Assembly: GCA_033782935.1 (NCBI GenBank)
Contig: JAWQEG010000474.1
Location: 1,488,001 to 1,552,000 of the forward strand
Reading direction: 5' to 3'
DNA length: 64,000 nucleotides
Source: Petrolisthes cinctipes
Taxonomy: Eukaryota; Arthropoda; Malacostraca; Decapoda; Porcellanidae
Shown here: in pieces, positions 40,801 through 52,400 of the stretch
How positions within the stretch are numbered: the stretch's first letter is position 1
How the letters are laid out: each line of letters begins with the position of its first letter
Translations under genes and position numbers: made by a program
Notes under the pieces: generated by a model
Databases searched by the model: none
Told to the model about the DNA's origin: nothing
The model's input: only the letters and a program-made list of their open reading frames with translations

Positions 40801-43350
40801 AAGATCGATTTTCAGTATGTTTTGAGCATGTATTTTGAAAATACTCTAACACGGAGTAGGCATGTACAGATCGCTTCTGGGACCCGTAAATATCGAATTT
40901 TCGGGTGTTTTGGGACTGAATTTGAGATATCGACTTTTTGGCACCTAAAAGATCGATTTTCAGCATGTTTTTAGCCTATATTTTGAAAATATTCTAGCAC
41001 TGTACAGATTGCTTCTGGGACCCGAAAATATTGAATTTTCGGGTGTTTTGAGCCTGAATTTGAGATATAAACGGGTACAGAAGATACATGCACATATTGA
41101 CTTTGGGCACCAAAAATATCGATTTTCAGCATGTTTTGGGCCTGAATTTTGAAAATACTCTAACACGGAGTAGGCATGTACAGATCGCTTCTGGGACCCC
41201 AAAATATCGAATTTTCGGGTGTTTTGAGCCTGAATTTGAGATATAAACGGGTACTGAAGATGCATGCACATATCGACTTTTGTGCACCTAAAAGATCGAT
41301 TTTCAGTATGTTTTGAGCATGTATTTTGAAAATACTCTAACACGGAGTAGGCATGTACAGATCGCTTCTGGGACCCCTAAATATCGAATTTTCGGGTGTT
41401 TTGGGACTGAATTTGAGATATCGACTTTTTGGCACCTAAAAGATCGATTTTCAGCATGTTTTTAGCCTATATTTTGAAAATATTCTAGCACTGTACAGAT
41501 TGCTTCTGGGACCCGAAAATATTGAATTTTCGGGTGTTTTGAGCCTGAATTTGAGATATAAACGGGTACAGAAGATACATGCACATATTGACTTTGGACA
41601 CCAAAAATATCGATTTTCAGCATGTTTTGGGCCTGAATTTTGAAAATACTCTAACACGGAGTAGGCATGTACAGATCGCTTCTGGGACCCCAAAATATTG
41701 AATTTTCGGGTGTTTTGAGCCTGAATTTGAGATATAAACGGGTACAGAAGATACATGCACATATTGACTTTGGGCACCAAAAATATCGATTTTCAGCATG
41801 TTTTGGGCCTGAATTTTGAAAATACTCTAACACGGAAAGTACAGATCGCTTCTGGGACCCCAAAATATCGAATTTTCGGGTGTTTAGGGCCAGAATTTGA
41901 GATATTATCGGGTACAGAAGATGCATGCACATATCGACTTTTGGGCACCTAAAAGATCGATTTTCAGTATGTTTTTGGCCTGTATTTTGAAAATACTCTA
42001 ACACGGAGTAGGCATGTACAGATACTTTCTGGGACCTCTAAATATCGGATTTTAGGGTGTTTTGGGACTGAATTTGAGATATCGATCTTTTGGCACCTAA
42101 AATGTCGATTTTTAGCATGTTTTTAGCCTATATTTTGAAAATATTCTAGCACTGAGTAGGCATGTACAGATTGCTTCTGGGACCCCAAAATATTGAATTT
42201 TCGGGTGTTTTCAGCCTGAATTTGAGATATAAACGGGTACAGAAGATACATGCACATATTGACTTTGGGCACCAAAAATATCGATTTTCAGCATGTTTTG
42301 GGCCTGAATTTTGAAAATACTCTAACACGGAGTAGGCATGTACAGATCGCTTCTGGGACCCCAAAATATTGAATTTTCGGGTGTTTTGAGCCTGAATTTG
42401 AGATATAAACGGGTACAGAAGATACATGCACATATTGACTTTGGGTACCAAAAATATCGATTTTCAGCATGTTTTGGGCCTGAATTTTGAAAATACTCTA
42501 ACACGGAGTAGGCATGTACAGATCGCTTCTGGGACACCCAAAATATCGAATTTTCGGGTGTTTTGAACCTGAATTTGAGATATAAACGGGTACTGAAGAT
42601 GCATGCACATATCGACTTTTGTGCACCTAAAAGGTCGATTTTCAGTATGTTTTGAGCATGTATTTTGAAAATACTCTAACACGGAGTAGGCATGTACAGA
42701 TCGCTTCTGGGACCCCTAAATATCGAATTTTCGGGTGTTTTGGGACTGAATTTGAGATATCGACTTTTTGGCACCTAAAAGATCGATTTTTAGCATGTTT
42801 TTAGCCTATATTTTGAAAATATTCTAGCACTGAGTAGGCATGTACAGATTGCTTCTGGGACCCCAAAATATTGAATTTTCGGGTGTTTTGAGCCTGAATT
42901 TGAGATATAAACGGGTACAGAAGATACATGCACATATTGACTTTGGGCACCAAAAATATCGATTTTCAGCATGTTTTAAGCCTGAATTTTGAAAATACTC
43001 TAACACGGAGTAGGCATTTACAGATCGCTTCTGGGACCCCTAAATATCGAATTTTCGGGTGTTTTGAGCCTGAATTTGAGATATCGACTTTTTGGCACCT
43101 AAAAGATCGATTTTTAGCATGTTTTTAGCCTATATTTTGAAAATATTCTAGCACTGAGTAGGCATGTACAGATTGCTTCTGGGACCCCAAAATATTGAAT
43201 TTTCGGGTGTTTTGAGCCTGAATTTGAGATATAAACGGGTACAGAAGATACATGCACATATTGACTTTGGGCACAAAAAATATCGATTTTCAGCATGTTT
43301 TGGGCCTGAATTTTGAAAATACTCTAACACGGAGTAGGCATTTACAGATC
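34880..43350 (+). repeat. ~8.97-kb tandem segmental duplication, right copy (one HOR unit lost)
   Basis: This is the adjacent right copy. The unit carrying ggactgaatttttaaatac that sits at about 26.68-27.18 kb in the left copy is absent between 35.15 and 35.65 kb. Because the same unit is present between the same neighbours at 21.0-22.0 kb, loss here is simpler than gain on the left. At about 35582-35620 a single C monomer begins with aatatcgtattttc (word of the unit before) and ends with aaaatgtcg (word of the unit after), locating the crossover. Confidence 0.78.
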
Positions 43351-44015
43351 GCTTCTGGGACCCCAAAATATCGAATTTTCGGGTGTTTTGAGCCTGAATT
43401 TCAGATATAAACGGGTACAGAAGATACATGCACATATTGACTTTGGGCACAAAAAATATCGATTTTCAGCATGTTTTGGGCCTGAATTTTGAAAATACTC
43501 TAACACGGAGTAGGCATTTACAGATCGCTTCTGGGACCCCAAAATATCGAATTTTCGGGTGTTTTGAGCCTGAATTTCAGATATAAACGGGTACAGAAGA
43601 TACATGCACATATTGACTTTGGGCATCTAAAATATCGATTTTCAGCATGTTTTGGGCCTGTATTTTGAAAATACTCTAACACTGAGTAGGCATGTACAGA
43701 TTGCTTCTGGGACCCCAAAATATTGAATTTTCGGGTGTTTTGAGCCTGAATTTGAGATATAAACGGGTACTGAAGATGCATGCACATATCGACTTTTGTG
43801 CACCTAAAAGATCGATTTTCAGTATGTTTTGAGCATGTATTTTGAAAATACTCTAACACGGAGTAGGCATGTACAGATCGCTTCTGGGACCCCTAAATAT
43901 CGAATTTTCGGGTGTTTTGGGACTGAATTTGAGATATCGACTTTTTGGCACCTAAAAGATCGATTTTTAGCATGTTTTTAGCCTATATTTTGAAAATATT
44001 CTAGCACTGAGTAGG
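43163..44015 (+). repeat. Five-monomer unit A-A-A-B-C type, 853 bp
   Basis: Monomer starts are 43163, 43339, 43515, 43691 and 43868, with lengths 176, 176, 176, 177 and 148. The monomers at 43339 and 43515 share a private gaatttcagatataa in place of gaatttgagatataa and start with gcatttacagatcgc, so one was copied from the other by a single-monomer slip. The first two monomers share gggcacaaaaaatatcg. This is the only pentameric unit I found. Confidence 0.85.
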
Positions 44016-44692
44016 CATGTACAGATTGCTTCTGGGACACCAAAATATTGAATTTTCGGGTGTTTTGAGCCTGAATTTGAGATATAAACGGGTACAGAAG
44101 ATACATGCACATATTGACTTTGGGCACCAAAAATATCGATTTTCAGCATGTTTTGGGCCTGAATTTTGAAAATACTCTAACACGGAGTAGGCATTTACAG
44201 ATCGCTTCTGGGACCCCAAAATATCGAATTTTCGGGTGTTTTGAGCCTGAATTTGAGATATAAACGGGTACAGAAGATACATGCACATATTGACTTTGGG
44301 CACCAAAAATATCGATTTTCAGCATTTTTTGGGCCTGAATTTTGAAAATACTCTAACACGGAGTAGGCATGTACAGATCGCTTCTGGGACCCCAAAATAT
44401 CGAATTTTCGGGTGTTTTGAGCCTGAATTTGAGATATAAACGGGTACTGAAGATGCATGCACATATCGACTTTTGTGCACCTAAAAGATCGATTTTCAGT
44501 ATGTTTTGAGCATGTATTTTGAAAATACTCTAACACGGAGTAGGCATGTACAGATCGCTTCTGGGACCCCTAAATATCGAATTTTCGGGTGTTTTGGGAC
44601 TGAATTTGAGATATCGACTTTTTGGCACCTAAAAGATCGATTTTTAGCATGTTTTTAGCCTATATTTTGAAAATATTCTAGCACTGAGTAGG
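44016..44692 (+). repeat. Four-monomer unit A-A-B-C, 677 bp
   Basis: Monomer starts are 44016, 44192, 44368 and 44545. The second A begins gcatttacagatcgc. The same 677-bp architecture appears at 45872-46548, 50218-50894 and 50895-51571, making this zone tetramer-rich compared with the trimeric rest of the array. Confidence 0.85.
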
Positions 44693-45049
44693 CATGTACA
44701 GATTGCTTCTGGGACCCCAAAATATTGAATTTTCGGGTGTTTTGAGCCTGAATTTGAGATATAAACGGGTACAGAAGATACATGCACATATTGACTTTGG
44801 GCACCAAAAATATCGATTTTCAGCATGTTTTGGGCCTGAATTTTGAAAATACTCTAACACGGAGTAGGCATGTACAGATCGCTTTTGGGACCCCAAAATA
44901 TCGAATTTTCGGGTGTTTAGGGCCAGAATTTGAGATATTATCGGGTACAGAAGATGCATGCACATATCGACTTTTGGGCACCTAAAAGATCGATTTTCAG
45001 TATGTTTTTGGCCTGTATTTTGAAAATACTCTAACACGGAGTAGGCATG

Positions 45050-48000
45050 TACAGATACCTTCTGGGACCTCTAAATATCGAATTTTAGGGTGTTTTGGGA
45101 CTGAATTTGAGATATCGATTTTTTGGCACCTAAAATGTCGATTTTTAGCATGTTTTTAGCCTATATTTTGAAAATATTCTAGCACTGCGTAGGCATGTAC
45201 AGATTGCTTCTGGGACCCGAAAATATTGAATTTTCGGGTGTTTTCAGCCTGAATTTGAGATATAAACGGGTACAGAAGATACATGCACATATTGACTTTG
45301 GGCACCAAAAATATCGATTTTCAGCATGTTTTGGGCCTGAATTTTGAAAATACTCTAACACGGAGTAGGCATGTACAGATTGCTTCTGGGACCCCAAAAT
45401 ATTGAATTTTCGGGTGTTTTGAGCCTGAATTTGAGATATAAACGGGTACAGAAGATACATGCACATATTGACTTTGGGTACCAAAAATATCGATTTTCAG
45501 CATGTTTTGGGCCTGTATTTTGAAAATACTCTAACACGGAGTAGGCATGTACAGATCGCTTCTGGGACACCCAAAATATCGAATTTTCGGGTGTTTTGAG
45601 CCTGAATTTGAGATATAAACGGGTACTGAAGATGCATTCAAATATCGACTTTTGTGCACCTAAAAGGTCGATTTTCAGTATGTTTTGAGCATGTATTTTG
45701 AAAATACTCTAACACGGAGTAGGCATGTACAGATCGCTTCTGGGACCCCTAAATATCGAATTTTCGGGTGTTTTGGGACTGAATTTGAGATATCGACTTT
45801 TTGGCACCTAAAAGATCGATTTTTAGCATGTTTTTAGCCTATATTTTGAAAATATTCTAGCACTGAGTAGGCATGTACAGATTGCTTCTGGGACCCCAAA
45901 ATATTGAATTTTCGGGTGTTTTGAGCCTGAATTTGAGATATAAACGGGTACAGAAGATACATGCACATATTGACTTTGGGCACCAAAAATATCGATTTTC
46001 AGCATGTTTTGGGCCTGAATTTTGAAAATACTCTAACACGGAGTAGGCATTTACAGATCGCTTCTGGGACCCCAAAATATCGAATTTTCGGGTGTTTTGA
46101 GCCTGAATTTGAGATATAAACGGGTACAGAAGATACATGCACATATTGACTTTGGGCACCAAAAATATCGATTTTCAGCATGTTTTGGGCCTGAATTTTG
46201 AAAATACTCTAACACGGAGTAGGCATGTACAGATCGCTTCTGGGACCCCAAAATATCGAATTTTCGGGTGTTTTGAGCCTGAATTTGAGATATAAACGGG
46301 TACTGAAGATGCATGCACATATCGACTTTTGTGCACCTAAAAGATCGATTTTCAGTATGTTTTGAGCATGTATTTTGAAAATACTCTAACACGGAGTAGG
46401 CATGTACAGATCGCTTCTGGGACCCCTAAATATCGAATTTTCGGGTGTTTTGGGACTGAATTTGAGATATCGACTTTTTGGCACCTAAAAGATCGATTTT
46501 TAGCATGTTTTTAGCCTATATTTTGAAAATATTCTAGCACTGAGTAGGCATGTACAGATTGCTTCTGGGACCCCAAAATATTGAATTTTCGGGTGTTTTG
46601 AGCCTGAATTTGAGATATAAATGGGTACAGAAGATACATGCACATATTGACTTTGGGCACCAAAAATATCGATTTTCAGCATGTTTTGGGCCTGAATTTT
46701 GAAAATACTCTAACACGGAGTAGGCATGTACAGATCGCTTCTGGGACCCCAAAATATCGAATTTTCGGGTGTTTAGGGCCAGAATTTGAGATATTATCGG
46801 GTACAGAAGATGCATGCACATATCGACTTTTGGGCACCTAAAAGATCGATTTTCATTATGTTTTTGGCCTGTATTTTGAAAATACTCTAACACGGAGTAG
46901 GCATGTACAGATACCTTCTGGGACCTCTAAATATCGAATTTTCGGGTGTTTTGGGACTGAATTTGAGATATCGATTTTTTGGCACCTAAAATGTCGATTT
47001 TTAGCATGTTTTTAGCCTATATTTTGAAAATATTCTAGCACTGAGTAGGCATGTACAGATTGCTTCTGGGACCCCAAAATATTGAATTTTCGGGTGTTTT
47101 GAGCCTGAATTTGAGATATAAACGGGTGCAGAAGATACATGCACATATTGACTTTGGGCACCAAAAATATCGATTTTCAGCATGTTTTGGGCCTGAATTT
47201 TGGAAATACCCTAACACGGAGTAGGCATGTACAGATCGCTTCTGGGACCCCAAAATATCGAATTTTCGGGTGTTTAGGGCCAGAATTTGAGATATAAACG
47301 GGTACAGAAGATGCATGCACATATCGACTTTTGGGCACCTGAAAGATCGATTTTCAGTATGTTTTTGGCCTGTATTTTGAAAATACTCTAACACGGAGAA
47401 GGCATGTACAGATACCTTCTGGGACCTCTAAATATCGAATTTTCGGGTGTTATGGGACTGAATTTGAGATATAGATTTTTTGGCACCTATAATATCGATT
47501 TTTAGCATGTTTTTAGCCTATATTTTGAAAATATTCTAGCACTGTGTAGGCATGTACAGATTGCTTCTGGGACCCCAAAATATTGAATTTTCGGGTGTTT
47601 TGAGCCTGAATTTGAGATATAAACGGGTACAGAAGATACATGCACATATTGACTTTGGGCATCTAAAATATCGATTTTCAGCATGTTTTGGGCCTGTATT
47701 TTGAAAATACTCTAACACTGAGTAGGCATGTACAGATTGCTTCTGGGACCCCAAAATATTGAATTTTCGGGTGTTTTGAGCCTGAATTTGAGATATAAAC
47801 GGGTACTGAAGATGCATGCACATATCGACTTTTGTGCACCTAAAAGATCGATTTTCAGTATGTTTTGAGCATGTATTTTGAAAATACTCTAACACGGAGT
47901 AGGCATGTACAGATCGCTTCTGGGGCCCCTAAATATCGAATTTTCTGGTGTTTTGGGACTGAATTTGAGATATCGACTTTTTGGCACCTAAAAGATCGAT
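45050..48000 (+). repeat. Tetramer-rich duplication, left copy (offset 4,346 then 5,023)
   Basis: About 45.05-46.5 kb matches about 49.4-50.85 kb at offset 4,346: gcactgcgtagg at 45183/49529 and aaaaggtcg at 45663/50009. About 45.87-48.0 kb matches about 50.9-53.0 kb at offset 5,023: ataaatgggtac at 46618/51641. The change in offset equals one 677-bp tetramer, so the right copy contains one additional tandem tetramer (50218-50894 beside 50895-51571). Confidence 0.78.
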
Positions 48001-49400
48001 TTTTAGCATGTTTTTAGCCTATATATTGAAAATATTCTAGCACTGAGTAGGCATGTACAGATTGCTTCTGGGACCCAAAAAATATTGAATTTTCGGGTGT
48101 TTTGAGCCTGAATTTGAGATATAAACGGGTACAGAAGATACATGCACATATTGACTTTGGGCATCTAAAATATCGATTTTCAGCATGTTTTGGGCCTGTA
48201 TTTTGAAAATACTCTAACACTGAGTAGGCATGTACAGATTGCTTCTGGGACCCCAAAATATTGAATTTTCGGGTGTTTTGAGCCTGAATTTGAGATATAA
48301 ACGGGTACTGAAGATGCATGCACATATCGACTTTTGTGCACCTAAAAGATCGATTTTCAGTATGTTTTGAGCATGTATTTTGAAAATACTCTAACACGGA
48401 GTAGGCATGTACAGATCGCTTCTGGGACCCGTAAATATCGAATTTTCGGGTGTTTTGGGACTGAATTTGAGATATCGACTTTTTGGCACCTAAAAGATCG
48501 ATTTTCAGCATGTTTTTAGCCTATATTTTGAAAATATTCTAGCACTGTACAGATTGCTTCTGGGACCCCAAAATATTGAATTTTCGGGTGTTTTGAGCCT
48601 GAATTTGAGATATAAACGGGTACAGAAGATACATGCACATATTGACTTTGGGCACCAAAAATATCGATTTTCAGCATGTTTTGGGCCTGAATTTTGAAAA
48701 TACTCTAACACGGAGTAGGCATGTACAGATCGCTTCTGGGACCCCAAAATATCGAATTTTCGGGTGTTTTGAGCCTGAATTTGAGATATAAACGGGTACT
48801 GAAGATGCATGCACATATCGACTTTTGTGCACCTAAAAGATCGATTTTCAGTATGTTTTGAGCATGTATTTTGAAAATACTCTAACACGGAGTAGGCATG
48901 TACAGATCGCTTCTGGGACCCCTAAATATCGAATTTTCGGGTGTTTTGGGACTGAATTTGAGATATCGACTTTTTGGCACCTAAAAGATCGATTTTTAGC
49001 ATGTTTTTAGCCTATATTTTGAAAATATTCTAGCACTGAGTAGGCATGTACAGATTGCTTCTGGGACCCCAAAATATTGAATTTTCGGGTGTTTTGAGCC
49101 TGAATTTGAGATATAAACGGGTACAGAAGATACATGCACATATTTACTTTGGGCACCAAAAATATCGATTTTCAGCATGTTTTGGGCCTGAATTTTGAAA
49201 ATACTCTAACACGGAAAGTACAGATCGCTTCTGGGACCCCAAAATATCGAATTTTCGGGTGTTTAGGGCCAGAATTTGAGATATTATCGGGTACAGAAGA
49301 TGCATGCACATATCGACTTTTGGGCACCTAAAAGATCGATTTTCAGTATGTTTTTGGCCTGTATTTTGAAAATACTCTAACACGGAGTAGGCATGTACAG
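48000..49400 (+). repeat. Core-type units between the two tetramer-rich copies
   Basis: This interval carries gggacccgtaaatatcg (48427), the 10-bp-shortened C-to-A boundary (48546) and cacggaaagtacag (about 49213). These markers otherwise occur together only at 24.9-25.9, 32.4-33.4 and 40.9-41.8 kb. It is therefore a fourth, shortened copy of that core segment, with about one 491-bp unit fewer than at 40.9-41.8 kb. Confidence 0.72.
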
Positions 49401-52400
49401 ATACCTTCTGGGACCTCTAAATATCGAATTTTAGGGTGTTTTGGGACTGAATTTGAGATATCGATTTTTTGGCACCTAAAATGTCGATTTTTAGCATGTT
49501 TTTAGCCTATATTTTGAAAATATTCTAGCACTGCGTAGGCATGTACAGATTGCTTCTGGGACCCCAAAATATTGAATTTTCGGGTGTTTTCAGCCTGAAT
49601 TTGAGATATAAACGGGTACAGAAGATACATGCACATATTGACTTTGGGCACCAAAAATATCGATTTTCAGCATGTTTTGGGCCTGAATTTTGAAAATACT
49701 CTAACACGGAGTAGGCATGTACAGATTGCTTCTGGGACCCCAAAATATTGAATTTTCGGGTGTTTTGAGCCTGAATTTGAGATATAAACGGGTACAGAAG
49801 ATACATGCACATATTGACTTTGGGTACCAAAAATATCGATTTTCAGCATGTTTTGGGCCTGTATTTTGAAAATACTCTAACACGGAGTAGGCATGTACAG
49901 ATCGCTTCTGGGACACCCAAAATATCGAATTTTCGGGTGTTTTGAGCCTGAATTTGAGATATAAACGGGTACTGAAGATGCATTCACATATCGACTTTTG
50001 TGCACCTAAAAGGTCGATTTTCAGTATGTTTTGAGCATGTATTTTGAAAATACTCTAACACGGAGTAGGCATGTACAGATCGCTTCTGGGACCCCTAAAT
50101 ATCGAATTTTCTGGTGTTTTGGGACTGAATTTGAGATATCGACTTTTTGGCACCTAAAAGATCGATTTTTAGCATGTTTTTAGCCTATATTTTGAAAATA
50201 TTCTAGCACTGAGTAGGCATGTACAGATTGCTTCTGGGACCCCAAAATATTGAATTTTCGGGTGTTTTGAGCCTGAATTTGAGATATAAACGGGTACAGA
50301 AGATACATGCACATATTGACTTTGGGCACCAAAAATATCGATTTTCAGCATGTTTTGGGCCTGAATTTTGAAAATACTCTAACACGGAGTAGGCATTTAC
50401 AGATTGCTTCTGGTCCCCCAAAATATCGAATTTTCGGGTGTTTTGAGCCTGAATTTGAGATATAAACGGGTACAGAAGATACATGCACATATTGACTTTG
50501 GGCACCAAAAATATCGATTTTCAGCATGTTTTGGGCCTGAATTTTGAAAATACTCTAACACGGAGTAGGCATGTACAGATCGCTTCTGGGACCCCAAAAT
50601 ATCGAATTTTCGGGTGTTTTGAGCCTGAATTTGAGATATAAACGGGTACTGAAGATGCATGCACATATCGACTTTTGTGCACCTAAAAGATCGATTTTCA
50701 GTATGTTTTGAGCATGTATTTTGAAAATACTCTAACACGGAGTAGGCATGTACAGATCGCTTCTGGGACCCCTAAATATCGAATTTTCGGGTGTTTTGGG
50801 ACTGAATTTGAGATATCGACTTTTTGGCACCTAAAAGATCGATTTTTAGCATATTTTTAGCCTATATTTTGAAAATATTCTAGCACTGAGTAGGCATGTA
50901 CAGATTGCTTCTGGGACCCCAAAATATTGAATTTTCGGGTGTTTTGAGCCTGAATTTGAGATATAAACGGGTACAGAAGATACATGCACATATTGACTTT
51001 GGGCACCAAAAATATCGATTTTCAGCATGTTTTGGGCCTGAATTTTGAAAATACTCTAACACGGAGTAGGCATTTACAGATCGCTTCTGGGACCCCAAAA
51101 TATCGAATTTTCGGGTGTTTTGAGCCTGAATTTGAGATATAAACGGGTACAGAAGATACATGCACATATTGACTTTGGGCACCAAAAATATCGATTTTCA
51201 GCATGTTTTGGGCCTGAATTTTGAAAATACTCTAACACGGAGTAGGCATGTACAGATCGCTTCTGGGACCCCAAAATATCGAATTTTCGGGTGTTTTGAG
51301 CCTGAATTTGAGATATAAACGAGTACTGAAGATGCATGCACATATCGACTTTTGTGCACCTAAAAGATCGATTTTCAGTATGTTTTGAGCATGTATTTTG
51401 AAAATACTCTAACATGGAGTAGGCATGTACAGATCGCTTCTGGGACCCCTAAATATCGAATTTTCGGGTGTTTTGGGACTGAATTTGAGATATCGACTTT
51501 TTGGCACCTAAAAGATCGATTTTTAGCATGTTTTTAGCCTATATTTTGAAAATATTCTAGCACTGAGTAGGCATGTACAGATTGCTTCTGGGACCCCAAA
51601 ATATTGAATTTTCGGGTGTTTTGAGCCTGAATTTGAGATATAAATGGGTACAGAAGATACATGCACATATTGACTTTGGGCACCAAAAATATCGATTTTC
51701 AGCATGTTTTGGGCCTGAATTTTGAAAATACTCTAACACGGAGTAGGCATGTACAGATCGCTTCTGGGACCCCAAAATATCGAATTTTCGGGTGTTTAGG
51801 GCCAGAATTTGAGATATTATCGGGTACAGAAGATGCATGCACATATCGACTTTTGGGCACCCAAAAGATCGATTTTCATTATGTTTTTGGCCTGTATTTT
51901 GAAAATACTCTAACACGGAGTAGGCATGTACAGATACCTTCTGGGACCTTTAAATATCGAATTTTCGGGTGTTTTGGGACTGAATTTGAGATATCGATTT
52001 TTTGGCACCTAAAATGTCGATTTTTAGCATGTTTTTAGCCTATATTTTGAAAATATTCTAGCACTGAGTAGGCATGTACAGATTGCTTCTGGGACCCCAA
52101 AATATTGAATTTTCGGGTGTTTTGAGCCTGAATTTGAGATATAAACGGGTACAGAAGATACATGCACATATTGACTTTGGGCACCAAAAATATCGATTTT
52201 CAGCATGTTTTGGGCCTGAATTTTGAAAATACTCTAACACGCAGTAGGCATGTACAGATCGCTTCTGGGACCCCAAAATATCGAATTTTCGGGTGTTTAG
52301 GGCCAGAATTTGAGATATAAACGGGTACAGAAGATGCATGCACATATCGACTTTTGGGCACCTAAAAGATCGATTTTCAGTATGTTTTTGGCCTGTATTT

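Noticed and set aside
51661..52038. Plus-strand open frame of 125 residues
   Set aside because: It exists only because a B monomer variant (gatattatcggg) and a C change (gggacctttaaat) remove stops in one copy. The sister copy at 46.6 kb stops after 67 residues. There is no sign of selection.
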